A stretch of DNA of 64,000 bases. Source: Metaruminococcus_A sp003150405 (GTDB taxonomy: Bacteria > Bacillota > Clostridia > Oscillospirales > Ruminococcaceae). Under the pieces are notes generated by a model. That model ran no database searches. It was not told the DNA's origin and saw only the letters and a list, made by a program, of their open reading frames with translations. Positions 24,049 through 32,467 of the stretch are shown here, piece by piece. The translations under genes were made by a program, and so were the position numbers. Within the stretch, counting starts at the first letter, position 1. The number at the start of each line of letters is the position of its first letter. The stretch spans positions 186,001 to 250,000 of the forward strand of contig CABUBB010000001.1 in assembly GCA_902489745.1 (NCBI GenBank), in the 5' to 3' direction.

Positions 24049-26097
24049 ATGTCAGGTTTTTTACCGCTCACCAAACAGGAGATGGCAGAGCGTGGAATCG
24101 ACCAGTTCGATTTTATCTGTGTCACCGGCGACGCTTATGTCGACCATCCCAGCTTTGGTATCGCCATTATTTCCCGTGTGCTGGAGGCGCAGGGATATTC
24201 GGTTGGCATCATCGCGCAGCCGCATTACCATACCCTGCACGATTTTGAGGAATTCGGCCCGCCGAAATACGGCTTTTTCGTCACCTCCGGCAACATTGAT
24301 TCAATGGTCGCCCACTATACCTCGGCCAAAAAGCTCCGCTCGGATGACGCTTATTCCCCCGGCGGCAAGGCGGGCAAACGCCCGGACCGCGCCGTCATTG
24401 TCTACTGCAAACAAATTCGCAAAGCCTATGGGGACATTCCCATTGTCATTGGGGGATTAGAGGCTTCCCTCCGCCGGTTTGCACATTATGATTATTGGGA
24501 CGACACTGTGCGTCCCTCTGTTTTGGTCGATTCCGGCGCCGATTTGTTAAGCTACGGCATGGGGGAACGTCAGACTGTTCTGATTGCCGAGCGTCTGGCG
24601 CAGGGAGTACCGCCCGCGAAAATTACCGATATTCCTGGTACCTGCTACCTCACTGAGCCCAAAAATACCCCGCTCGGTGCAAGAGAATGTCCCAATTTTG
24701 AACAGGTAAGCACCCGTAAAGAGGCGTATGCCAAAGCCTGCAAAATCCAAATTACCGAGCAGGATGAGGTTTACGGCAAAACTGTCATCCAGCGCCATGG
24801 GGACAAAATGCTGGTGCAAAATCCACCCATGCGCGCTTTGACTCAACCGGAAATGGACGCTGTTTATGCACTGCCTTATATGCGGATGTATCACCCGAGC
24901 TATGAAAAATACGGCGGCGTTCCGGGAATTGAGGAGGTGGAATTTTCCATCACCCACAACCGCGGGTGCTTCGGCCACTGCAATTTCTGCTCCATCGCAC
25001 TGCACCAGGGACGCAAGATTACGTGCCGCAGCAAGGAGTCGGTGCTTGCAGAAGCGCGCGCCTTCACGCAAAACCCTCGTTTTAAGGGTTATATTCACGA
25101 TGTTGGCGGTCCTACGGCCAATTTTCGCCGGCCCTCCTGCTCCCAACAGAAGGAACACGGCCTCTGTCGGGAACGAAAATGTTTGGCGCCGCAGCCGTGC
25201 GGCCAGCTTATTGCTGACCACAGCGAGTACCTGGAACTCCTGCGGGAGCTGCGCGCCATTCCGGGTGTTAAACGCGTATTTATCCGCTCCGGTATCCGCT
25301 ACGATTATTTGCTTCAGGACCCGGATCCTTCCTTTATGCGAGAGCTTGTCACCCACCACGTCAGCGGGCAGCTCAAGGTCGCGCCGGAGCACTGTTCCGC
25401 CCGCGTACTCGACGCCATGGGAAAACCGCATATTGAAGCCTATCGTGAATTTGCAAAGCGCTTTTATGCCATGACCAAGGAAGTGGGGAAGGAGCAGTAC
25501 CTTGTCCCGTACCTCATGTCCTCCCATCCGGGAAGTCGTCTGGAGGACGCCGTCGAACTCGCCCTTTTCCTCAAAGAACAAGGCATCCGCCCAGAGCAGG
25601 TGCAGGATTTTTATCCCACCCCCGGCACCCTCTCCACCTGTATGTTTTACACCGGCCTCAATCCTATGACAATGGAGGAGGTTTATGTCCCGAGAACCCC
25701 GGAGGAAAAGGCGATGCAGCGCGCGCTGCTCCAGTATTTCCGCCCCTCCAACCGCCAGCTTGTGCTCAAGGCTCTGCGGATGGCTAAACGCACGGATTTA
25801 ATTGGCACTGGAAAGAACTGCCTTGTCCGGGATGAGCCCCAGTTCTCCGATAAGGCGCGCCAGACCGTCGTCAAAGGCCGCACCCTTACCCGCCAGGCGG
25901 GAAAAAAAGCGGTGGACGCCCTGCGCAGCAAATCGGAGAACGAGCGTGGCACCCGGAAAAAGCCGCACAATAAAACTAAGCCAAAATCTGGTCAAACGGC
26001 GAAGCTGCCAAAAACCAAATCAGCGGCAAAATCAAAACGCGCCGCTCAGAAAACGGCGCTGAAAGGAAGCGGATATGGCAAAAAGAAGAAATCGTAA
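24049..26097 (+). CDS. YgiQ family radical SAM protein
   Basis: A 682-residue protein of the UPF0313/YgiQ family. The N-terminal part resembles a B12-binding-like fold (DYVDHPSFG-type segment). The radical SAM core holds CFGHCNFC, a CX3CX2C cluster motif at about residues 307-314, and the C-terminal DUF3362 portion follows. The reaction is unknown. Residues from about 600 on are a very basic low-complexity tail of Lys, Arg, Thr and Ser, which may bind nucleic acid. ATG 24049 is preceded by AGGAGG; the upstream in-frame ATG at 24016 falls in the hairpin loop. The 3' end overlaps the next gene by 23 nt. Confidence 0.88.
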   Translation: MSGFLPLTKQEMAERGIDQFDFICVTGDAYVDHPSFGIAIISRVLEAQGYSVGIIAQPHYHTLHDFEEFGPPKYGFFVTSGNIDSMVAHYTSAKKLRSDDAYSPGGKAGKRPDRAVIVYCKQIRKAYGDIPIVIGGLEASLRRFAHYDYWDDTVRPSVLVDSGADLLSYGMGERQTVLIAERLAQGVPPAKITDIPGTCYLTEPKNTPLGARECPNFEQVSTRKEAYAKACKIQITEQDEVYGKTVIQRHGDKMLVQNPPMRALTQPEMDAVYALPYMRMYHPSYEKYGGVPGIEEVEFSITHNRGCFGHCNFCSIALHQGRKITCRSKESVLAEARAFTQNPRFKGYIHDVGGPTANFRRPSCSQQKEHGLCRERKCLAPQPCGQLIADHSEYLELLRELRAIPGVKRVFIRSGIRYDYLLQDPDPSFMRELVTHHVSGQLKVAPEHCSARVLDAMGKPHIEAYREFAKRFYAMTKEVGKEQYLVPYLMSSHPGSRLEDAVELALFLKEQGIRPEQVQDFYPTPGTLSTCMFYTGLNPMTMEEVYVPRTPEEKAMQRALLQYFRPSNRQLVLKALRMAKRTDLIGTGKNCLVRDEPQFSDKARQTVVKGRTLTRQAGKKAVDALRSKSENERGTRKKPHNKTKPKSGQTAKLPKTKSAAKSKRAAQKTALKGSGYGKKKKS

Positions 26098-27016
26098 AGG
26101 AAAGGTCGGCGCGGGAATTCTCTCTTTTGCTGTTGTCCTTGTTGCGTTGGCCTACGGCTTTCTCTCCGGCACCCTTTCGCTGGACAGTCTTACCGGCGGT
26201 AAATCGGAAAGCACCCAGATGGTCAGCGGCGCCGTCAACCCGGATGCTGATGTCTCGATCCACTTTATCGACGTTGGTCAGGCAGATTCCATCTACATCA
26301 AAGCCTATGATACCAATATTTTAATTGACGCCGGGGAGAAGGAGTCGCCTCAGACCGATGTGGGTGACTACCTGCGCGCCCTCGGTGTAACCAAACTCGA
26401 TTATGTAATCGGTACCCATCCGCACGCGGATCACATCGGCGGGATGCAGGCCATTGTTGAAGATTTTGAAATTGGCACGGTCATCCTGCCGCGTATCCCG
26501 GATGCAATCATCCCTACCACCCGCACCTATGAAAATCTGCTGCAAGCCATTTCGGACAAAGGACTGAGCATTACAGCGGCACAGGACTGCACCGAGATTG
26601 CTCTTTCCGGCGATGCAAAGCTCACCTTCCTCGGTCCGCTCAAGGATTATGAGGAACTCAACAGCATGTCCGTCTGTGTTAAATTTTCGGCAAAAGGTTA
26701 TTCCGCCCTTTTCTGCGGTGATGCCGAGAGTGACGCAGAAAAGGATATGCTTGCTTCCGGTGCGGATTTGAGCTGCAACATCTTAAAACTCAGCCATCAC
26801 GGCAGCAGTACCTCCAACACCAAAAAGTTCCTCGACGCCGTTTCACCGGACTGTTTTGTAATATGCGTCGGTAAGGATAATTCCTACGGCCATCCCACCG
26901 CAAGTGTGCTCAAACGAATTGCGGAGTATGACGTCCCGGTTTACCGCACCGATGTCAATGGAACCGTTGTCTTTGAATTTGAGGATGACGCCATCCGCAG
27001 TATTACCGAGAGGTGA
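26075..27016 (+). CDS. ComEC/Rec2-like MBL-fold protein, exported or membrane-anchored
   Basis: A 313-residue protein with a basic N-terminus and one hydrophobic segment (about 11-30), so the catalytic part is outside the membrane. The MBL core (from about 62) shows IHFIDVGQADS, the metal motif THPHADHIGG, and KLSHHGSSTS, the order found in the C-terminal nuclease-like domain of competence protein ComEC. This soluble stand-alone form is widespread in Firmicutes and may cleave extracellular DNA or phosphodiesters; that is inference. It overlaps the ygiQ end, and is followed within 5 nt by a DUF3006 gene, a common partner. Confidence 0.85.
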   Translation: MAKRRNRKGKVGAGILSFAVVLVALAYGFLSGTLSLDSLTGGKSESTQMVSGAVNPDADVSIHFIDVGQADSIYIKAYDTNILIDAGEKESPQTDVGDYLRALGVTKLDYVIGTHPHADHIGGMQAIVEDFEIGTVILPRIPDAIIPTTRTYENLLQAISDKGLSITAAQDCTEIALSGDAKLTFLGPLKDYEELNSMSVCVKFSAKGYSALFCGDAESDAEKDMLASGADLSCNILKLSHHGSSTSNTKKFLDAVSPDCFVICVGKDNSYGHPTASVLKRIAEYDVPVYRTDVNGTVVFEFEDDAIRSITER

Positions 27017-27021
27017 GTATG

Positions 27022-27231
27022 ATGTTGATTGTCGATCGCATTGAAAACGGGCAGGCTGTCTGTGAAGCCGGGGACGGTTCGTTCCAGAATATTCCGCTCA
27101 ACCGATGTGCCGGAACCGTCCGCGAAGGGGATGTTCTGCGCGAATCCGGCGGCGGCTACGAGGTTGACCGTGAGGAGACTGCAAAACGGCGGGAAAAAAT
27201 CCGCCGCATGTCCAAGGATTTGTTCCGGTAA
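27022..27231 (+). CDS. DUF3006 domain-containing small protein
   Basis: A 69-residue cytoplasmic protein (LIVDRIENGQAVCEAGDG ... VREGDVL) with a beta-rich N-terminal half and a basic helical C-terminus (KRREKIRRMSKDLF). It matches DUF3006, which is repeatedly found beside secreted ComEC-like MBL proteins. ATG 27022 lies best with respect to GAGAGGTGAG; GTG 27013 and ATG 27019 are too near that site. No function known. Confidence 0.8.
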   Translation: MLIVDRIENGQAVCEAGDGSFQNIPLNRCAGTVREGDVLRESGGGYEVDREETAKRREKIRRMSKDLFR

Positions 27232-27294
27232 GAAAAGCCTTTAAGCCCCGTTGTTTCGACCGCTTGGCGGCTCGGATGACCGTGCCAGGCAAAT

Positions 27295-27341
27295 CAAACA
27301 ACAAGAGGAGACGGAATTTTTCCATCTCCTCTTGTTGTTTG
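27295..27341. terminator. Bidirectional hairpin between DUF3006 and ylmC
   Basis: A perfect 17-bp stem (caaacaacaagaggaga / tctcctcttgttgtttg) with a 13-nt loop. It lies between convergent genes and ends the long plus-strand run as well as the sigE operon. Confidence 0.85.
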
Positions 27342-27352
27342 CACCGAAAGAG

Positions 27353-27652
27353 TCATCCTCCAAACAGCCCGTTAAAAAATCCCCGCTTTTTCTTTTTGCG
27401 CTGAGGCGGCACCCCGCCCTTAAAGGAAACAAGGATGGTGTCCTCGCCCACCAGCTTGATGTCCTCCCAGCGGATAATGACGTCCTCGCACCGCCCAAGC
27501 AGACCGAACAGCCGGTATTTCCCATAGACGATGATGGAGACGACACAGGCGTTGTCGACGTTGATTTCCACGTCGTCCACACAGCCCAGTCGGCAGCCGT
27601 CGCTGATGTTGACTACTTCCTTGTCACAAAGCGTGCTGGCTCTGCATACCAT
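27353..27652 (-). CDS. YlmC/YmxH family sporulation protein (PRC-barrel)
   Basis: A 99-residue protein with a PRC-barrel-like domain: STLCDKEVVNISDGCRLGCVDDVEI, then IIVYGKYRLFGL and DVIIRWEDIKLVGEDTILV. The C-terminus is a basic tail (QRKKKKRGFF). YlmC/YmxH proteins are conserved in spore formers near sigE/sigG; their biochemical role is not established. GAGGTG precedes the ATG, and the gene begins 13 nt after sigE, so it is the last gene of the spoIIGA operon here. Confidence 0.88.
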   Translation of the reverse strand: MVCRASTLCDKEVVNISDGCRLGCVDDVEINVDNACVVSIIVYGKYRLFGLLGRCEDVIIRWEDIKLVGEDTILVSFKGGVPPQRKKKKRGFFNGLFGG

Positions 27653-27665
27653 GCAATCACCTCAA

Positions 27666-28388
27666 TCATGAATGGCTGATGCGGTTGAAATCCACCTTTA
27701 AACGTTCAATAATTTTCTTTTCCAGCCGCGAAATATAGGACTGTGAAATCCCAATAATGTCCGCAACCTCCTTTTGGGTCAGCTCGGTTCCCCCGGTAAG
27801 TCCAAAGCGCATCTGCATAATGGATTTTTCGCGGGGCGGCAGGTTTTCCACGCATTGCTTGAGCAGCTCGCGCTCCGCCTCCATCTCAATGTTTTTGTTC
27901 ACGCTGTCGCTTTCGGTGCCGAGGATGTCGGAGAGCAGCAATTCGTTGCCGTCCCAGTCAATGTTGAGCGGTTCATCAATGGAAACCTCGTTGCGGAGCT
28001 GGGAGTTTTTGCGCAGGCACATCAAAATTTCATTTTCAATGCACCGGGAGGCGTAGGTCGCCAGCTTGATGTTCTTCTCCGGACAAAAGGTATTGACCGC
28101 CTTGATGAGACCAATCGTGCCAATGGAGACCAAATCCTCAATCCCAATCCCGGTCGATTCAAATTTTTTCGCAATGTAAACCACCAGCCGCAGGTTGTGC
28201 ACAATCAGCATTTCACGCGCCCGGTCGCCGTTGGTGGCAAGCTGGCTGAACACCTCTTTTTCCTGCTCCTTGGTCAGCGGGGGCGGCAGCGTCTCCGGGC
28301 CGTTTATGTACTGGGTATAGGTCTTTAATTCTGCGCGGTCAATGAGCCGCAGCAAAGCAAGTTTTATGCGTTGAATCAAGCGTTTCAT
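27666..28388 (-). CDS. sigE: RNA polymerase sporulation sigma factor SigE
   Basis: A 240-residue mother-cell sigma factor made as an inactive precursor. The first roughly 25 residues (MKRLIQRIKLALLRLIDRAE) are the hydrophobic/basic pro-sequence removed by SpoIIGA. Region 2 shows NLRLVVYIAKKFESTGIGIEDL and LATYASRCIENEILM, and region 4 ends in SQSYISRLEKK, all almost identical to the B. subtilis protein. It lies 12 nt after spoIIGA and is presumably expressed only after Spo0A activation. Confidence 0.97.
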   Translation of the reverse strand: MKRLIQRIKLALLRLIDRAELKTYTQYINGPETLPPPLTKEQEKEVFSQLATNGDRAREMLIVHNLRLVVYIAKKFESTGIGIEDLVSIGTIGLIKAVNTFCPEKNIKLATYASRCIENEILMCLRKNSQLRNEVSIDEPLNIDWDGNELLLSDILGTESDSVNKNIEMEAERELLKQCVENLPPREKSIMQMRFGLTGGTELTQKEVADIIGISQSYISRLEKKIIERLKVDFNRISHS

Positions 28389-28400
28389 GTCGGTTGGCTC

Positions 28401-29276
28401 CTATGTTTGGTTTGTCAGGTTTGCATTGTAAAGCGCGGCGTATTCGCCGCTTGAAAGGGCGCCGCTGCTGACGCCAATAAAAACGCGGTATTCCTGTGCG
28501 GCCTTGCCCCCTGCAACCTGGAAACGGTCGGGGGAGAAGCAGCGCATCACGCCGTCGCTGCCCACTACATGGTACGGTATCACCCGGATTCGCCTCGCCC
28601 ACTCTTCGCTGAGCGGCGGCAGTTCTCCGGTTCCGGAAAAATATGGCTGTAAAAATTCCGGCAGAAGCGTTTTTACCGCCCCGTATTCACATATAATGAC
28701 AGGGGTTCCGGTAAATGGATCGGTCAGCCGGTTTCCGGAATCGTCAAAGGCATTGAGCAGAACCTCTTTTCCGTTTAAAGTGATGCTAACCGTCCGTATG
28801 GCATTCTTGGGCACCCGTCGGTCCAGTATCCACCCGATGAACCGTACCGCCAGGTAAGCCGCTACGGTGGAAACCGCCAGTGTGAGCGCCGAGATGTTGA
28901 AATAAACCACACCATTGCGGTAATACATATCCACCGGCGCCACAAAAAACCACAGCGCCATCATCACCCCGGCAAAAATAAAATTCACCGCAATAAACAG
29001 CGCCGCCGTTTTGATGAACACCCCTTTTCCGTGCCATGGAAAAGCGACGAGCACCAGCATAATTCCAAGTGCAACCTTCAGCAGCGCCGGGATAAACCAC
29101 GGAAGCTGTTCCAAAAAGATCATCAGGGAACTTGCCCCGCCTAAAAGCGCGCCCAGCACCATCCGCCACCGCTTCGGCTTCTGGTGGAGCAGCAGCGCGG
29201 TGGAAAGCAGCAAAAAGTAGGTCACAAACAGGTTGACGGCAATCAGTACATCCAAATAGATTACGTTTGCAATAAT
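28401..29276 (-). CDS. spoIIGA: Sigma-E processing peptidase SpoIIGA (apparent ATT start)
   Basis: A 291-residue membrane aspartic protease that removes the SigE pro-sequence in response to the forespore signal SpoIIR. Five hydrophobic segments (to about residue 150) precede a cytoplasmic protease domain with DDSGNRLTDPFTG, where Asp179 in DSGN is the catalytic residue. No ATG, GTG or TTG is well placed: AGGAGG (29287-29282) is followed after 5 nt by ATT and after 8 nt by a second ATT in frame (29276 or 29273). A longer frame reaches a possible start at 29405, but that lies upstream of the promoter. The only other downstream-of-promoter option, a TTG about 11 codons earlier, has no ribosome site. 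Confidence 0.9.
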   Translation of the reverse strand: MIANVIYLDVLIAVNLFVTYFLLLSTALLLHQKPKRWRMVLGALLGGASSLMIFLEQLPWFIPALLKVALGIMLVLVAFPWHGKGVFIKTAALFIAVNFIFAGVMMALWFFVAPVDMYYRNGVVYFNISALTLAVSTVAAYLAVRFIGWILDRRVPKNAIRTVSITLNGKEVLLNAFDDSGNRLTDPFTGTPVIICEYGAVKTLLPEFLQPYFSGTGELPPLSEEWARRIRVIPYHVVGSDGVMRCFSPDRFQVAGGKAAQEYRVFIGVSSGALSSGEYAALYNANLTNQT

Positions 29277-29327
29277 GGCCGCCTCCTTTTTTCGTCGTGA
29301 CGCCTCCAAGAAAGAGGCTGCTTTTTT

Positions 29328-29362
29328 ATTATAGGTTCGGGACAAACCTGGAAGGTGTCGAA
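29328..29362 (-). promoter_or_regulatory. spoIIG-type promoter: 22-bp spacer with a Spo0A box at the -35
   Basis: On the minus strand TTCGACA (29362-29356; reverse complement of the 0A box TGTCGAA) overlaps a -35-like TCGACA. Exactly 22 nt separate it from TATAAT (29333-29328). The B. subtilis spoIIG promoter is known for a 22-bp spacer and 0A boxes over the -35, so this should be a Spo0A-activated SigA promoter. Confidence 0.75.
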
Positions 29363-29564
29363 GCGTGTAAAAATTTTTGTCTGTTTGCGGGGGCTTTTGT
29401 CCCATCCTTTCCGTCGTAGGAAACGAAAAGCGGTGCCAAATGCCTGACAGTTCTCGTTCCTTACCGTAAAAAAGACCTGTTGCTTTCGTTTTGTTCCCTT
29501 TTTACCAGCCGGTACCTATACAAAACAAAGGAGAAGAGGGGCTCCCGAAAGAAATGCACAATAA

Positions 29565-29600
29565 AGTCCCCATCTATTTCCTGGGAAATAGATGGGGACT
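29565..29600. terminator. Hairpin downstream of the glycoside hydrolase gene
   Basis: agtccccatctatttc / gaaatagatggggact, a perfect 16-bp stem with a 4-nt loop, 26 nt beyond the stop codon. The following tract on the minus strand is only moderately T-rich. Confidence 0.75.
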
Positions 29601-29625
29601 GCCGTTGTCATGTCAATTCGGCGTA

Positions 29626-31440
29626 TTATTGATAGTATCCGTTTTCATACAGCGCAATGAAAGAAAGCAAACCACCCCAGTGATAGAACTTGTCACTGCG
29701 CGGGGAGTTGCAGCCTTCGCCGGTGTCGCCGTCGTAATTCTCGTGTACATGCCCCTTTTCGAGCCATTCCTTCAAAATCAGCTTTTCGGATTTCTCTGCA
29801 AGATCCTTTCGCGCATCCGGACAGTCGTAGCTGCAGATTGCCATATACGCAAGAAAATTCATCGGCGCCCAAATGCGTCCGCGCCAGTAGGTTTGCTCTG
29901 GATAAGCCGGGTCGTTGCGCGCAATCGAGGGCATAATGTATTCGCCCCAGAATTCCTTTTCGTTGTAGAAATGTTCGTCGATGATGCGCCTTGCCCGTTT
30001 CTGTCCCACTTTTTTGCTGAACAGCGCGTGGAAGTGGAACGGTGAGAGGCGGTATTCAAATTCTCCAGTGTCCTCCCGGCGGTTTAAGTACATGCCGAAG
30101 TCCTCGTCCCAGAGGGATTCCATCCGCTCCTCCATTGTTTCGGCGCGCATTTTGAGCTCCGTCGCTTTTTCGGTATGCCCAAGGATTTCCGCAATCTCTG
30201 CCAGGCAATAGCAGTCTTTGATGTACATCCCAACCAGGCCGACGTCCTCAAGCACAATGATATTGCGCTCCTCGTCAAACGGGATATCGTCGTACATCGG
30301 GGAATTGTCCAGTCCGGATTCATACGCCGCGCCAAGGCGCTCATGCACCCCGAATTTTTCCAAATCGTGCCCGGTCACCATGTCGTACGGGTCGCTGCCC
30401 CATGCGAGCAGGCCGTTTTTGGTGGAACGGTGGTCAATAAACCACTGGTTCCAGGTGATAAGGTCGTCGTACAGCTCCTCCAAAAACCACTTGTCGCCGT
30501 ACTTTTTATACATCATCAATGCTACCATCGAACCCACCGGCGGCTGGGAGCGGTCAAAACTCTTAAAGTTGTTCTGGCAGGCATAGTTCGGCACAAAGCC
30601 CGCGTCGGTGATGGTACGGGTAATGGCAATCGCATTGCAGTAGGCGAGTTCCTTGTTGTCAATGGACTGCATCAGCGCGGCAAAATAGGTATCCCAGCAG
30701 AACAGCACGTAGCCGCCCCACTGGTTGTTCCAGATGCGGCTGACCGTCGTGATAGGGGAGTCCTCCTGCGGGTTGTAAATGGTGTCCCATGCCTGGCAGG
30801 TCTGCATGGCGTTGTATGCCTCGGCGAGCTTGCCGTATTTGTCCTTGTTCGCCGCCCATTTCTCCTGCTGCCGCTTGATAACAGCCTCGATCTCCTCCAC
30901 CGTCCGCGGCCGCCCGGTGCTGATGCCGACAGCGCCGCTCAGGTCGGCTGAGAGAAACGGAGTGGTGCAGCGCACAAACAGTTCGCCGTTATGCGGGGCT
31001 GTCATATACACCGGAATTTGTTTGTTTCTGCCTTTGAGGAGAAGTATTTCCTCCTCTTTTTCTACGGTCCCGCCTTTGTTCCAAAGACTGATGCCGTTGA
31101 TGATGAGGGATGAGCATTTCATGGGTTGCTTTAATGGGGTTACCAGCAGAACCAGGTCGTCCCCGTCCAGCGCGGTTTTGACGTTGATGCTGTTTTCCAG
31201 CCAGTCCAGCTTGACCTCGGTAAACGAGTTGTCATAGGCGTGTGCGTAAGGGGTGACAATGCCCTCCTCCTCGGTCTGTCCAATCAAGGCAGTGTCCAGT
31301 AGCTTAGCACGTTTGTAGTCCTTTAAGCCCAGCGCCAGTCCAACGCCCTCCGGCATCATCACGTGAGAAAGCACACTCGCGTTGTTCCAGGTCTGCCAGC
31401 CGTTCATATACTGGTGTTTGAGTGCTTCGTAGCTTGTCAT
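29626..31440 (-). CDS. MGH1-type (GH63-like) glycoside hydrolase
   Basis: A 604-residue cytoplasmic enzyme (no signal peptide). After a beta-rich N-terminal domain (to about 200), an (alpha/alpha)6-barrel follows, with WGGYVLFCWDTYFAALM, SQPPVGSMVALMMYKKYGD, LDNSPMYDD and QTYWRGRIWAPMNFLAYMA. These are typical of the GH63/trehalase-like group that includes E. coli YgjK and mannosylglycerate hydrolase. Which sugar it acts on is not clear; an alpha-glucoside or alpha-mannoside is plausible. AAAGGAGG precedes the ATG. The divergent AraC regulator 116 nt away probably controls it, and TATAAT-like -10s of the two genes overlap near 31480-31490. Confidence 0.8.
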   Translation of the reverse strand: MTSYEALKHQYMNGWQTWNNASVLSHVMMPEGVGLALGLKDYKRAKLLDTALIGQTEEEGIVTPYAHAYDNSFTEVKLDWLENSINVKTALDGDDLVLLVTPLKQPMKCSSLIINGISLWNKGGTVEKEEEILLLKGRNKQIPVYMTAPHNGELFVRCTTPFLSADLSGAVGISTGRPRTVEEIEAVIKRQQEKWAANKDKYGKLAEAYNAMQTCQAWDTIYNPQEDSPITTVSRIWNNQWGGYVLFCWDTYFAALMQSIDNKELAYCNAIAITRTITDAGFVPNYACQNNFKSFDRSQPPVGSMVALMMYKKYGDKWFLEELYDDLITWNQWFIDHRSTKNGLLAWGSDPYDMVTGHDLEKFGVHERLGAAYESGLDNSPMYDDIPFDEERNIIVLEDVGLVGMYIKDCYCLAEIAEILGHTEKATELKMRAETMEERMESLWDEDFGMYLNRREDTGEFEYRLSPFHFHALFSKKVGQKRARRIIDEHFYNEKEFWGEYIMPSIARNDPAYPEQTYWRGRIWAPMNFLAYMAICSYDCPDARKDLAEKSEKLILKEWLEKGHVHENYDGDTGEGCNSPRSDKFYHWGGLLSFIALYENGYYQ

Positions 31441-31556
31441 TCCGAAATCCTCCTTTACAGAATAAAGTTCTAATGATATGATTATAATGTAATCTTACCG
31501 GGGATTCTCCCAATATTCCGTACAAAAATAGCCCAAATTCGTAAAGGTGATCCGTT

Positions 31557-32462
31557 TTGAGTCAGGTTTATATTTATGAGCAGTCACATAACAATTTTGG
31601 TTCGCCGCTTTCGGTTGTCCACATGGAGAGCGGCGAGTTCCAAAATTTTATTTACTGTAACTGGCACCGTGAAATAGAACTGGTCTATGTTGCCAAAGGC
31701 AGACTTCATCTGGTGGTCGATGACCGCAAGCTCACCCTGAGCCAGGGAGATGTCGGCATTGTCAATATGGATGAGGTACACTACGGCGATCCGGACAGCA
31801 CCGGCGGCGAGTGTGAGGTTTACATCTTTCTGCTCGGCATTGAACCGCTCATCCCGTCCGCAGAACTCAACCTGAAAAAATACCTAGTCTCCCTTTCCAA
31901 AGGAGAGGTTCGGCTTGTTCCGGCTCTCACACCCGCCATGCCCAATTACAACGAGGTTGTAAGCTGCCTCATTCGTATGAATAATGTGCTGGAAAAAAAG
32001 CGCCCCGCCTTTGAGCTTTATACGGCGGCACTGATGTATGAGCTTCTTTATCATTTTTTTGCAGAACCGGAACTGCTTGTTGCCGGCAGCGGCAGGGGCG
32101 AGACCCAAAGCCGTGAAAAAATCGAGCGTCTCAACGAGGTCATCCGTTATATCGAGCAGAACTATACCCGTAAAATTTACATTGCAGAACTTGCAGAACA
32201 GCTTTATATGGGAGTGGATAATTTCTACAAATTCTTTGTCTCAGTCACCGGAATTTCTCCGGCAAGCTACATCAACTCCTACCGGATGAAGCAGGCAGCC
32301 AATCTGCTTGTTACAACAGGAATGCCGGTGACTGACATTTGCTATAAAGTCGGGTTCAACAATGTCAGTTATTTTATCAAGATGTTCCAGAAATTTTATG
32401 GGTATACCCCCAAAAAATACCGCAGCCTTTCTCAGGAGAAAGGCAAAATCAGAGTGGAGTGA
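31557..32462 (+). CDS. AraC family transcriptional regulator
   Basis: A 301-residue regulator. The N-terminal cupin (about 10-110: HREIELVYVAKGRLHLVVDDRK, LSQGDVGIVNMDEVHYGD) should bind a sugar or other ligand. The C-terminal pair of helix-turn-helix motifs (about 195-295: IRYIEQNYTRKIYIAELAEQLYMGVDNFYKFF and ICYKVGFNNVSYFIKMFQKFYGYTPKKYR) binds DNA. The start is TTG at 31557, 6 nt after AAAGGTG. It is divergent from the glycoside hydrolase gene, a common activator arrangement, and its stop is 5 nt before the HD gene. Confidence 0.9.
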   Translation: MSQVYIYEQSHNNFGSPLSVVHMESGEFQNFIYCNWHREIELVYVAKGRLHLVVDDRKLTLSQGDVGIVNMDEVHYGDPDSTGGECEVYIFLLGIEPLIPSAELNLKKYLVSLSKGEVRLVPALTPAMPNYNEVVSCLIRMNNVLEKKRPAFELYTAALMYELLYHFFAEPELLVAGSGRGETQSREKIERLNEVIRYIEQNYTRKIYIAELAEQLYMGVDNFYKFFVSVTGISPASYINSYRMKQAANLLVTTGMPVTDICYKVGFNNVSYFIKMFQKFYGYTPKKYRSLSQEKGKIRVE

Positions 32463-32467
32463 TTGCT

